Origin: Aquamicrobium sp.
GTDB lineage: Bacteria; Pseudomonadota; Alphaproteobacteria; Rhizobiales; Rhizobiaceae
Assembly (NCBI GenBank): GCA_014860725.1
Contig: JACZJD010000775.1
Location: forward strand, 1 to 5,678
DNA length: 5,678 nucleotides
Direction: 5' to 3'
Below the pieces are notes generated by a model that worked only from the letters and a program-made list of their open reading frames with translations, was not told the origin of the DNA and did no database searches. Numbering within the stretch: position 1 is the stretch's first letter; each line of letters begins with the position of its first letter. Shown here piece by piece: positions 1 to 5,433 of the stretch. The position numbers and the translations under genes are program-made.

Positions 1-2120
1 GCGCAGAGCGACGCCGTTGCGATGTCCGGCGCGGCCGGCGACGGCGGCGGCCAGCCGGGCGCCACCAGCCACAGGAACAGCGCGCCGAACAGCAGCGAGG
101 CGAACAGCGTCGCGTCCGCTGCGCAGGAGAACGCCATCGCCCACCACGAGGGCGGCCTCTCCGTCTCCCAGTGGACCGGCGCGGTCTCGCCGTGGCCGAT
201 GGGGAGTTGGCCGAGATCCGTCTTCGTGCCGATGCCGCGCGTCCAGGCGAGGAGCGAGGCGACCGTCAGCGCCAGCGGGACCAGCGAGAGCCAGTAGAGC
301 TTGAACAGGAGGGCGAGCACGAAGCAGCCGGTGGCGAAGCCGCTCGCGAGCGGCAGGAAGCTCTGCCGCGGCAGGACGATCACGCTGTCGGGCCTGCCCT
401 TCGTCATGTCGACGCCGAGCGTCTCCATCCAGCCGTTGCGGGCGAAGGCGAGATAGCCTCCGCCGCCGGCGAGTTCGCCGCCGAGCCCGTCCACGTCGAT
501 GCGGTCGGCGCGGTCGCCGACCGCCGGCAGGGAGGCGAAGGCGTAGGACGGCGGCGGGGTGGGCGTGGCCCATTCGAGGGTTCGGGCCCGCCACGGATTG
601 CGCCGGAAGGCGGTGCCGAAGCGCACCTGCACCACGAGGTCGACCACGAACAGCGCGAAGCCCGCCGCCATGACGAAGCTGCCGACCGAGGAGACGAGGT
701 TGAGCCAGTCCCAACCGGCCTCGGCCGGATAGGCGTCGACCCGGCGCGGCATGCCGAGGAGGCCCGTCAGGTGCATCAGGAAGAAGGTGAGGTTGAAGCC
801 GGCGAAGATCAGCCAGAAGGCCGGCACCGACAGGGTGTGGTCGCTGACGCGGCCGGTGACGTGCGGCAGCCAGTAATAGGCGGCCGCCATCATCGGAAAG
901 ACGAAGCCGCCGACCAGCACGTAATGCAGGTGGGCGACCACGAAATGCGTGTCGTGCGCCTGCCAGTTGAACGGCACCATGGCGAGCATCACGCCGGTCA
1001 GCCCGCCGACGACGAAGATGAAGAAGAAGCCGCCGAGATAGAGCATCGGCACGTCGAAGCGCGGCCTGCCCTGCGCCAGCGTCGCGATCCAGGCGAAGAT
1101 CTGCACCGCCGTCGGCACCGCCACCAGCCCGCTGGCGGCCGAGAAGAAGGCGAGCGCCAGATGCGGGATGCCGACCGTGAACATGTGGTGCACCCACAGC
1201 CCGAAGGACAGGAAGGCGACGGCGATGACCGCGACCACCACCGCGCGGTAGCCGACCAGCTCGTGGCGGGCGAAGGTCGGGATCATCATCGACACCGCGC
1301 CCGCCGCCGGCAGGAAGACGATGTAGACCTCGGGGTGGCCGAACAGCCAGAACAGGTGCTGCCATAGGAGCGCATCCCCGCCCCGCGCCGGGTCGAAGAA
1401 GGGCAGGTCGAAGGCGCGCTCCAGCTCGAGCAGGATCGAGCCGAGGATCAGCGGCGGAAAGCCGAACAGCATCATGAAGGCGGTGATCAGGAGATACCAC
1501 GCCATGATCGGCATGCGCTCCAGCGACATGCCCGGCGCGCGCAGCCGGAGCACGCTGACGATGATCTCGATCGCCGCCGACAGGGCGGAAATCTCGACGA
1601 AGGTGATGCCGAGCAGCCAGGCGTCGGCATTGACGCCGGGCGTATAGGCCGAGGACGACAGCGGCGTATACATGAACCAGCCGCCGTTCGGCGCGACGCC
1701 GGCGAGCATGGCGCCAATCAGGATCGAGCCGCCGAAGACGTAGCACCAGAAGCCGTAGGCGGACAGGCGCGGAAAGGCGAGGTCGCGCGCGCCCAGCATC
1801 TTCGGCAGCAGGTACATGGCGAAGCCCTCGAACATCGGGATCGCGAACAGGAACATCATCACCGTGCCGTGCATGGTGAAGATCTGGCCGTAGAGCTCGG
1901 GGCCGACGAAGGCGGCGTCGGAGGTGGCGAGCTGAACCCGGATCAGCATGGCGAGCAGCCCGCCGATGGCGAAGAAGACGAAGGCGGCGACGACGAAGCG
2001 CTTGCCGAGCACGGTGTGGTTGACGGCCGAAAGCCGGCCGAGGCCCGGCGGCGTGTCCCAGATCGCGGCAAGCTCCCGGTGCAGGCGGATCGGGTTCCTT
2101 CCGGGCGGCGGCGCGCTCAT
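1..2120 (-). CDS. ctaD: Cytochrome c oxidase subunit I fused to subunit III (3' end beyond window)
   Basis: Catalytic subunit of an aa3-type heme-copper oxidase in the inner membrane, reducing O2 with electrons from subunit II. The frame is open from ATG at 2120 to the window edge (706 codons seen, no stop). Residues about 40-500 are the 12-helix COX1 core. His84 and His399 should bind low-spin heme a, His397 heme a3, and His262, His311 and His312 CuB. Tyr266 in GHPEVY is the cross-linked Tyr, and Glu264 and Asp113 are the D-channel acids. Arg459-Arg460 match the heme propionate pair. A linker (about 530-590) and extra helices lead to a COX3-like start (PPSWW at 656-660, then CAADATLFASLLFG). 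Such I/III fusions are known, with a full length usually around 800-850 aa. Odd points: the K-channel Lys is Gln340 and several D-channel Asn are replaced. The ATG overlaps the coxB TGA (ATGA), with GGAG 7 nt upstream. Family is certain; residue mapping was by eye. Confidence 0.96.
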   Translation of the reverse strand, partial: MSAPPPGRNPIRLHRELAAIWDTPPGLGRLSAVNHTVLGKRFVVAAFVFFAIGGLLAMLIRVQLATSDAAFVGPELYGQIFTMHGTVMMFLFAIPMFEGFAMYLLPKMLGARDLAFPRLSAYGFWCYVFGGSILIGAMLAGVAPNGGWFMYTPLSSSAYTPGVNADAWLLGITFVEISALSAAIEIIVSVLRLRAPGMSLERMPIMAWYLLITAFMMLFGFPPLILGSILLELERAFDLPFFDPARGGDALLWQHLFWLFGHPEVYIVFLPAAGAVSMMIPTFARHELVGYRAVVVAVIAVAFLSFGLWVHHMFTVGIPHLALAFFSAASGLVAVPTAVQIFAWIATLAQGRPRFDVPMLYLGGFFFIFVVGGLTGVMLAMVPFNWQAHDTHFVVAHLHYVLVGGFVFPMMAAAYYWLPHVTGRVSDHTLSVPAFWLIFAGFNLTFFLMHLTGLLGMPRRVDAYPAEAGWDWLNLVSSVGSFVMAAGFALFVVDLVVQVRFGTAFRRNPWRARTLEWATPTPPPSYAFASLPAVGDRADRIDVDGLGGELAGGGGYLAFARNGWMETLGVDMTKGRPDSVIVLPRQSFLPLASGFATGCFVLALLFKLYWLSLVPLALTVASLLAWTRGIGTKTDLGQLPIGHGETAPVHWETERPPSWWAMAFSCAADATLFASLLFGALFLWLVAPGWPPPSPAAPDIATASLC

Positions 2121-2809
2121 CGGCCGTCTCCGCCGAGCCCGGCCGCGAGCGCTTCGTAGACCCCATCCTCGTGCGCCTCGACGGTGAAATGCATCGCGGC
2201 ATGGCCGATGCCGCAGAACTCGGCGCAGACGCCGCCATAGACACCGGGGCGGTCGGCGCGCAGCCGCACCACGTTCGCGTGGCCGGGAATGGCGTCGATC
2301 TTGCCGCCGAGCCGCGGTATCCAGAAGGAGTGGATGACGTCGGCGCTGACGACGGAGAAATCGACGTCGCGCCCGGCGGGGATGTGCAGCCTGCCGGCCG
2401 TCGTCCCGCCGCCGGGATAGCGGAACTCCCACGCCCACTGCCGGGCGACGGCCTCGATGCGCAGCGGCGCGGGCTCGCGCGGGCTGGCGAGCAGCCTTTC
2501 GCCGAGCGTGAAGGCGGCGGCGACCAGCGCCGTCAGGATCGCGAGCGGAACCACGAGGCCGCCCCACAGGATGGTGCGCCCGGAACCGAGGGCGCGCAGC
2601 GGGCCGGGCCGCAGCAGCGCGAGCGCCAGCACCGCCGACACGGCCAGCAGGATGGCCGCACTTCCCCAGACCATCGTCCACCACAGCGTGGCGGCACCCC
2701 GCGCCGAAGGCCCGCCGGGCTCCAGCGCCGAGAGCGGCCCCGTGCAGGCGGAAAGGAAGAGGCCGCCGGCAAAAGCGGCGCCGGCGCGGAACCAACGCCC
2801 GCCCCGCAC
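2117..2809 (-). CDS. coxB: Cytochrome c oxidase subunit II, CuA lipoprotein
   Basis: Accepts electrons from cytochrome c at a binuclear CuA centre on the periplasmic side and passes them to subunit I. 230 aa from a GTG start. An N-terminal signal ends in a lipobox (LSAC, Cys22), so the mature protein is probably lipid-anchored. Two membrane helices lie at about 42-66 and 79-102. The cupredoxin domain follows, with CuA ligands His160, Cys195, Glu197 (backbone), Cys199, His203 and Met206, and the aromatic stretch RQWAWEFRYP at 123-132 near the electron entry site. There is no C-terminal heme c domain, so it is aa3 rather than caa3 type. The Glu that normally precedes the W-T-x-x-P motif of helix 2 is absent (Thr79 by eye). 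GTG 2809 is the only in-frame start that gives a proper signal peptide, but it has no Shine-Dalgarno and lies in a hairpin stem, so the start is less certain than the family. Its stop overlaps the ctaD start. Confidence 0.95.
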   Translation of the reverse strand: MRGGRWFRAGAAFAGGLFLSACTGPLSALEPGGPSARGAATLWWTMVWGSAAILLAVSAVLALALLRPGPLRALGSGRTILWGGLVVPLAILTALVAAAFTLGERLLASPREPAPLRIEAVARQWAWEFRYPGGGTTAGRLHIPAGRDVDFSVVSADVIHSFWIPRLGGKIDAIPGHANVVRLRADRPGVYGGVCAEFCGIGHAAMHFTVEAHEDGVYEALAAGLGGDGR

Positions 2810-2820
2810 GCTTGTGCGGG
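2803..2820. repeat. Perfect 7-bp inverted repeat in the coxB/DUF2231 divergent gap
   Basis: CCCGCAC and GTGCGGG are separated by the 4-nt loop GCTT. The repeat covers the proposed coxB GTG start codon and most of the 27-bp gap to the divergent gene. It could be an operator shared by the two genes, or an RNA hairpin that hides the coxB start. The role is inferred. Confidence 0.5.
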
Positions 2821-2823
2821 AGC

Positions 2824-2829
2824 AGGGAG
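2824..2829 (+). promoter_or_regulatory. Ribosome binding site of the DUF2231 gene
   Basis: AGGGAG lies 7 nt before the ATG at 2837. It fixes this ATG as the start, rather than the open frame that continues upstream antisense to coxB. Confidence 0.7.
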
Positions 2830-2836
2830 ACGCGCC

Positions 2837-3337
2837 ATGGACGAGACACGCGACCGCAGCAACCCGGTGATCGAGGAGGTAGCCGACGAGCCGGTGGCTT
2901 CGGCCGTCGCCGTCGCCGGCCATCCGCTCCACGCCATGAGCGTGCATTTCCCGATCACGCTGGTGATCGCCACGCTCGGCTGCGACCTGTTCTACTGGTG
3001 GACGGCGGACCCGTTCTGGGTCCGCGCCGGGCTGTGGTCCTCGGGCTTCGCCTTCGCCGCCGGCATTGTGGCGGGCCTGGTCGGCACCGCCGAGCTGCTG
3101 CTCGTTCCGGGCATCCGCATCCGCGTGGCGAGCTGGACCCACGCCATCGCGGCGATGATGCTGATCGCCGTCGCCGGCATGAACTGGGGCCTGAGGCTCG
3201 CCGACGAGACGGCCGTGCTGCCGCACGGGCTGATGCTGTCGGTGCTGGCGAGCGTCTTCACCGGGCTGGCGGGCTGGCATGGCGGCAAGCTGGTGTTCGA
3301 TCACGGCATCGGCCTCATCGTCTCCGAAAAGGATTGA
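2837..3337 (+). CDS. DUF2231-family membrane protein
   Basis: A 166-aa integral membrane protein of unproven function. After a polar, acidic N-terminus (1-27) comes GHPLHAMSVHFPI (28-40), matching the DUF2231 signature of His/Pro pairs followed by VHFPI. About four hydrophobic helices follow (near 38-58, 66-92, 102-119 and 129-150). Conserved-looking His at 29, 32, 37, 102, 130, 148 and 156 could bind heme or metal, which is inference. DUF2231 genes occur beside cytochrome oxidase and c-type cytochrome genes, which fits this site. It is the only plus-strand gene here: it starts 27 bp from coxB, reading away from it, and its 3' end overlaps the convergent CopD-like gene by 23 bp. The start is supported by AGGGAG at 7 nt. 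Confidence 0.88.
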   Translation: MDETRDRSNPVIEEVADEPVASAVAVAGHPLHAMSVHFPITLVIATLGCDLFYWWTADPFWVRAGLWSSGFAFAAGIVAGLVGTAELLLVPGIRIRVASWTHAIAAMMLIAVAGMNWGLRLADETAVLPHGLMLSVLASVFTGLAGWHGGKLVFDHGIGLIVSEKD

Positions 3338-3812
3338 GGCCGTCCGCGATGCGCCCGAGCGCGCCGGGTTCGGACATCGCGGCGGGCAGCATCTCCGGCA
3401 CGTCGGGCTTGGCGAGGACGACGGCGAGGATCGCCATCACCACGAGAAGGGTGAGCGCCGTCACCGCCACGAAGCGCCAGACCGGATAGACGGTGCCTTC
3501 CTCGAACAGGCGGATGATGACCAGCCCCGTCAGGATATGCGTGACGACCATGGCGCCGACCAGCGCGAGCTTCAGCGAGAACCACGGCTCGAAGGTCGCG
3601 CGCAGGAAGATCAGCGCCGTGCCGGTGCCGATGCCGACGAAGGCGGCGGGCGAGGCCACCGCGACATAGAGAAAGCGGACGAGGCTCTGGAGCCGGTGCA
3701 GGACCTCCCCGCCGGAAAGATGCGTGCGCCGCACATAGAGGCCGGGCAGGCAGACCAGCGCGGCGCTCCACACCGCTATCGCCGCGATATGGACGATCTT
3801 GAGCCAGATCAT
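3315..3812 (-). CDS. CopD/HemJ-like four-helix membrane protein
   Basis: 165 aa with four hydrophobic helices (about 3-24, 46-70, 80-102 and 113-134) and a short basic tail ending in RRR. The N-terminus WLKIVHIAAIAVWSAALVCLP resembles both the CopD copper-transport domain and HemJ (UPF0093), which share a W-x-K-x-x-H opening. His8 in helix 1, and Lys81 and His92 in helix 3, are candidate cofactor ligands. It lies 13 nt downstream of ctaG and is probably cotranscribed with it, so a part in copper or heme supply to the oxidase is likely but not shown. At 165 aa it is much shorter than full-length CopD. The start has no Shine-Dalgarno and follows a tandem duplication, so translation is probably coupled to ctaG. 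The 3' end overlaps the DUF2231 gene tail-to-tail. Confidence 0.87.
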   Translation of the reverse strand: MIWLKIVHIAAIAVWSAALVCLPGLYVRRTHLSGGEVLHRLQSLVRFLYVAVASPAAFVGIGTGTALIFLRATFEPWFSLKLALVGAMVVTHILTGLVIIRLFEEGTVYPVWRFVAVTALTLLVVMAILAVVLAKPDVPEMLPAAMSEPGALGRIADGLNPFRRR

Positions 3813-3834
3813 GCCGGGAGCCGGATCATGCCGG
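3801..3834. repeat. 17-bp tandem duplication at the ctaG/copD-like junction
   Basis: Two adjacent 17-bp copies, GAGCCAGATCATGCCGG (3801-3817) and GAGCCGGATCATGCCGG (3818-3834), differ at one base (3806/3823). On the minus strand the upstream copy carries the ctaG stop overlapped by an ATG, and the downstream copy carries the start of the CopD-like gene. Seventeen is not a multiple of three, so the duplicated start is out of frame with the gene. Confidence 0.9.
3809..3829 (-). other. Six-codon mini-ORF linking ctaG and the CopD-like gene
   Basis: ATG at 3829 overlaps the ctaG TGA (ATGA). It encodes MIRLPA and stops with a TGA that overlaps the ATG of the CopD-like gene (again ATGA). It looks like a duplicated, frameshifted copy of that gene's first codons (MIWL). 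It could pass ribosomes from ctaG to the next gene by termination and reinitiation, or simply be a by-product of the duplication. Confidence 0.45.
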
Positions 3835-4554
3835 GGCGGCCCCGGCCTGCCGTCCGAGCCGGCCTGCGAGCAGGAGCAGCGCCGCCGCGAGATAGGGCAG
3901 CGCCGCCGGAACCCACATGACGAGGCCGGCGAGCTGCTGGTCCTCCAGCGGCGTCAGGCCGTAAGGAAGCGTGGTCGCGAAATGCGGCGCATAGAGCGGT
4001 TCGCGCGCGAAGGTGAGGAGCGCCCCGAGCATGCCCATCTGGATCACCGTCGCCAAGAGCGCGAGCAGCGCCGCGCCGACGCCCTCCGCGGCGGCGAGGA
4101 TGCGCCGCCACAGCAGGAAGGCGGTTCCGAGCAGGCTCGCCTGCATCAGCCAGTAGGGGAACGCGGCAGCGATGGCGGCGGCATAGAGCTCCGGCACGTG
4201 CCACAGCCACAGCACGGCCGCATGCAGCGCCACCGGCCAGACGAGGGAGAGACGCCGCGCCGGGCGCCTTTGCGGGAAGGCGAGCGCCAGCAGCGGCGCG
4301 GCCACGGCGACCAGCAGCACATGATGGGCGACGCGGGCCGAGAACAGCGCCACGGTCAGTGCGCAGAGCGGCGACACGAACAGCACCAGCAGCACGGCGA
4401 CGGCGCAGGCGAGAGGCAGCCGGCCCTTGCGCGGGCCCGCGGCGAGATGCACGGCGACCAGCGCGCCGCACAGCGCCAGCGCCACCGCGTCCGCATTCCA
4501 CGCGGCCAGAAGCGCCTGCGGCTGCGGCGCCGGGCCGCAATAGGCTTCGACCAT
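3826..4554 (-). CDS. ctaG: Cytochrome c oxidase assembly factor, CtaG (caa3_CtaG) family
   Basis: A 242-aa polytopic membrane protein of the Bacillus-type CtaG family, which B. subtilis needs to make an active caa3 oxidase and which probably acts in metal-centre assembly. It is not the alphaproteobacterial Cox11, which shares the name. The N-terminus has the family opening YCGPAPQP (5-12) and WN (19-20). About seven hydrophobic segments follow, with His at 36, 77, 78, 111, 119 and 191 as possible metal ligands. The C-terminal third carries the hallmark TPLEDQQLAGLVMWVPAALP (201-220). The start is supported by AGGGG about 8 nt upstream, inside the loop of an inverted repeat. It is first in the likely transcript with the CopD-like gene and faces the coxB-ctaD pair across the DUF2231 gene. 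A perfect hairpin (3830-3846) lies just before the stop. Confidence 0.94.
   Translation of the reverse strand: MVEAYCGPAPQPQALLAAWNADAVALALCGALVAVHLAAGPRKGRLPLACAVAVLLVLFVSPLCALTVALFSARVAHHVLLVAVAAPLLALAFPQRRPARRLSLVWPVALHAAVLWLWHVPELYAAAIAAAFPYWLMQASLLGTAFLLWRRILAAAEGVGAALLALLATVIQMGMLGALLTFAREPLYAPHFATTLPYGLTPLEDQQLAGLVMWVPAALPYLAAALLLLAGRLGRQAGAAPA
3830..3846. repeat. Perfect GC-only inverted repeat at the end of ctaG
   Basis: GCCGGGG and CCCCGGC flank a 3-nt loop within the last codons of ctaG, directly upstream of the junction duplication. It could form a stable RNA hairpin that slows ribosomes near the stop. Part of it may simply reflect Gly/Ala/Pro codons. Confidence 0.4.
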
Positions 4555-4580
4555 GCTGCTTCCCCTTTACCTGAAGCAGC
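4555..4580 (-). promoter_or_regulatory. Inverted repeat presenting the ctaG ribosome binding site
   Basis: On the minus strand GCTGCTTC and GAAGCAGC (perfect 8-bp arms) flank the 10-nt loop AGGTAAAGGG. The last base of the second arm abuts the ATG. The Shine-Dalgarno-like AGG/AAAGGG bases would lie in the loop. This fits either an RNA hairpin controlling ctaG translation or a DNA operator; neither is proven. Confidence 0.5.
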
Positions 4581-4623
4581 AATGCGGCAGCGGAAGGAAT
4601 GTTCCCCCTCGCCGGACCGCGCC

Positions 4624-4636
4624 GCCCGAAGCGGGC
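4624..4636 (-). terminator. Weak hairpin directly after the MgtC-family stop
   Basis: On the minus strand the stop codon is followed at once by GCCCG, loop CTT, CGGGC. The stem is 5 bp and has no T-tract, so this is a poor intrinsic terminator and may not function as one. Confidence 0.2.
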
Positions 4637-5089
4637 TCAGTCGTCGTCGGACTTGGTGCTGCCGGGGATCAGCTTCTCGATCACGCGCATCAGCGTGATC
4701 ACCGCCACGCCGATCGCGACCCCGGCGACGACCAGCACGGTCTGGCCCGCACCGGCCGCGATGCCGACCGCGGCGGCGAGCCAGATATTGGCCGCCGAGG
4801 TGAGGTTGTGCACGCCGCCCTTAGCGAAGAAGATCGCGCCCGCCGCGACGAAGCCGACCGCCTGGGCGAGACCCTGCACCACGCGCAGCGGATCGACGCC
4901 CGGATAGCCCTGCCGCGTGAAATCCTCGTGGATCATCATGGCGGAGACGGTGATGAGCGCCGAGCTGAGCGCGACCAGCGCATGGGTGCGCACCCCGGCC
5001 GCGATGCCGCGCATCTCGCGGTCGAGGCCGAGGACCACCCCCGCAAGCGTGGCGACGCCGAGACGGACAAGAATCTCCTCGGTCGTCAT
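4637..5089 (-). CDS. MgtC/SapB-family inner-membrane protein
   Basis: 150 aa, matching the MgtC/SapB membrane domain: GLDRE (21-25), GVRTHALV (32-39), DPLRVVQG (66-73), then GFVAAGAIFF and GGVHNLTSAANIWLAAAVGIAAG (91-113). About four to five membrane helices are expected. Family members are linked to growth at low Mg2+, inhibition of F-type ATP synthase and acid or virulence adaptation, mostly in longer MgtC proteins. This one lacks their C-terminal soluble domain and ends in a polar KSDDD tail, so a specific role cannot be assigned. I chose ATG 5089 (MTTEEILVRL) because family members begin just before the first helix; an ATG at 5113 would add eight residues. There is no strong ribosome binding site at either. 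The 82-bp gap to ctaG argues against tight coupling. Confidence 0.9.
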   Translation of the reverse strand: MTTEEILVRLGVATLAGVVLGLDREMRGIAAGVRTHALVALSSALITVSAMMIHEDFTRQGYPGVDPLRVVQGLAQAVGFVAAGAIFFAKGGVHNLTSAANIWLAAAVGIAAGAGQTVLVVAGVAIGVAVITLMRVIEKLIPGSTKSDDD

Positions 5090-5163
5090 GCGGGCGCACT
5101 CGCCGCGCCGCATGGCGGCGTCCGTCCCATCGGAGCTTCGCCCTGCCCGCAGGCCCGCCGATG

Positions 5164-5179
5164 GCGCGCGATTGCGCGC
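5164..5179 (-). terminator. GC hairpin directly after the DUF3008 stop
   Basis: On the minus strand GCGCGC, loop AATC, GCGCGC begins at the base after the TGA. The 6-bp stem is strong in G+C but no T-run follows, so termination is possible but not convincing. Confidence 0.25.
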
Positions 5180-5368
5180 TCAGGAGTCCGAGACACGGTC
5201 CGGCTTGCCCTTGCGCTTCGTCGACGCCATCTCCTCCAGTTCCTTCTTGCTCATCGATTCATACATGCTCTTGGATGCGCCCTTGAGCTCGCTCTTCCTG
5301 GTCTCTCCGCGCTTGGCGGCAAGGGCTGCGCCCGCCGCCATCTGCTGCGCCTTGGATTTTGCCGGCAT
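5180..5368 (-). CDS. DUF3008-family small basic protein
   Basis: A 62-aa soluble, highly charged protein with no membrane segment. It begins MPAKSKAQQMAAGAAL and continues with KRGETRKSELKGASKSMYES and a KKELEEMASTKRKGKP tail, a pattern I recognise as the DUF3008 family of small proteobacterial proteins. Its function is not established. The abundance of Lys, Ser, Ala and Glu and lack of a hydrophobic core suggest a flexible or nucleic-acid-associated protein, which is inference. Length is normal for the family. It has the best ribosome binding site in the window (AAGGAGG, 8 nt before ATG) and an EcfG-like promoter at suitable distance, which suggests high expression, perhaps in stress or stationary phase. 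It stands apart from the oxidase genes. Confidence 0.88.
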   Translation of the reverse strand: MPAKSKAQQMAAGAALAAKRGETRKSELKGASKSMYESMSKKELEEMASTKRKGKPDRVSDS

Positions 5369-5376
5369 GGGGAATG

Positions 5377-5383
5377 CCTCCTT
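5377..5383 (-). promoter_or_regulatory. Strong ribosome binding site of the DUF3008 gene
   Basis: AAGGAGG on the minus strand, 8 nt before the ATG at 5368. It is a near-perfect anti-16S match and clearly stronger than those of the neighbouring genes. Confidence 0.8.
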
Positions 5384-5404
5384 CTATCGCTGTGGCCCAC
5401 ACCG

Positions 5405-5430
5405 AACGCGCGAGGATGCCCAAAGGTTCG
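5405..5430 (-). promoter_or_regulatory. Candidate EcfG (general stress sigma factor) promoter
   Basis: On the minus strand CGAAC is followed after 17 nt by CGTT. The alphaproteobacterial EcfG consensus is GGAAC, 16-17 nt, CGTT, so there is one mismatch. It would give a leader of about 30 nt ending in the strong ribosome binding site. A single short-motif match in GC-rich DNA is only suggestive. Confidence 0.35.
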
Positions 5431-5433
5431 CCG

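Noticed and set aside
171..1367. Long plus-strand open frame (398 codons) opposite ctaD
   Set aside because: It is antisense to conserved COX1 codons, rich in Arg/Glu/His/Asp repeats typical of the reverse strand of GC-rich genes, and shows no domain. It is a shadow of ctaD.
2171..2836. Upstream extension of the DUF2231 frame to an ATG at 2171
   Set aside because: The extension lies fully antisense to coxB and has low-complexity composition. The ATG at 2837 has a good ribosome binding site and begins just before the family signature.
2810..3304. Upstream extension of the coxB frame into the DUF2231 gene
   Set aside because: It would bury the lipoprotein signal peptide inside a longer protein and overlap a real gene. 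The GTG at 2809 gives a normal signal peptide.
4581..4605. Second EcfG-like motif upstream of ctaG (GGAAC, 16 nt, CATT, minus strand)
   Set aside because: The -10 element has a mismatch in its CGTT core, and a transcript starting there would begin inside the inverted repeat at 4573-4580. Too weak to call as a promoter.
3799..4698. Long plus-strand open frame (299 codons) opposite ctaG
   Set aside because: Same antisense composition bias, runs through the ctaG hallmark region and into the gap, with no recognisable protein motif.
5090..5113. Alternative MgtC-family start at ATG 5113
   Set aside because: The added residues (MRRGECAR) are not typical of the family, which starts just before helix 1. 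Neither start has a strong ribosome binding site, so this stays open but less likely.
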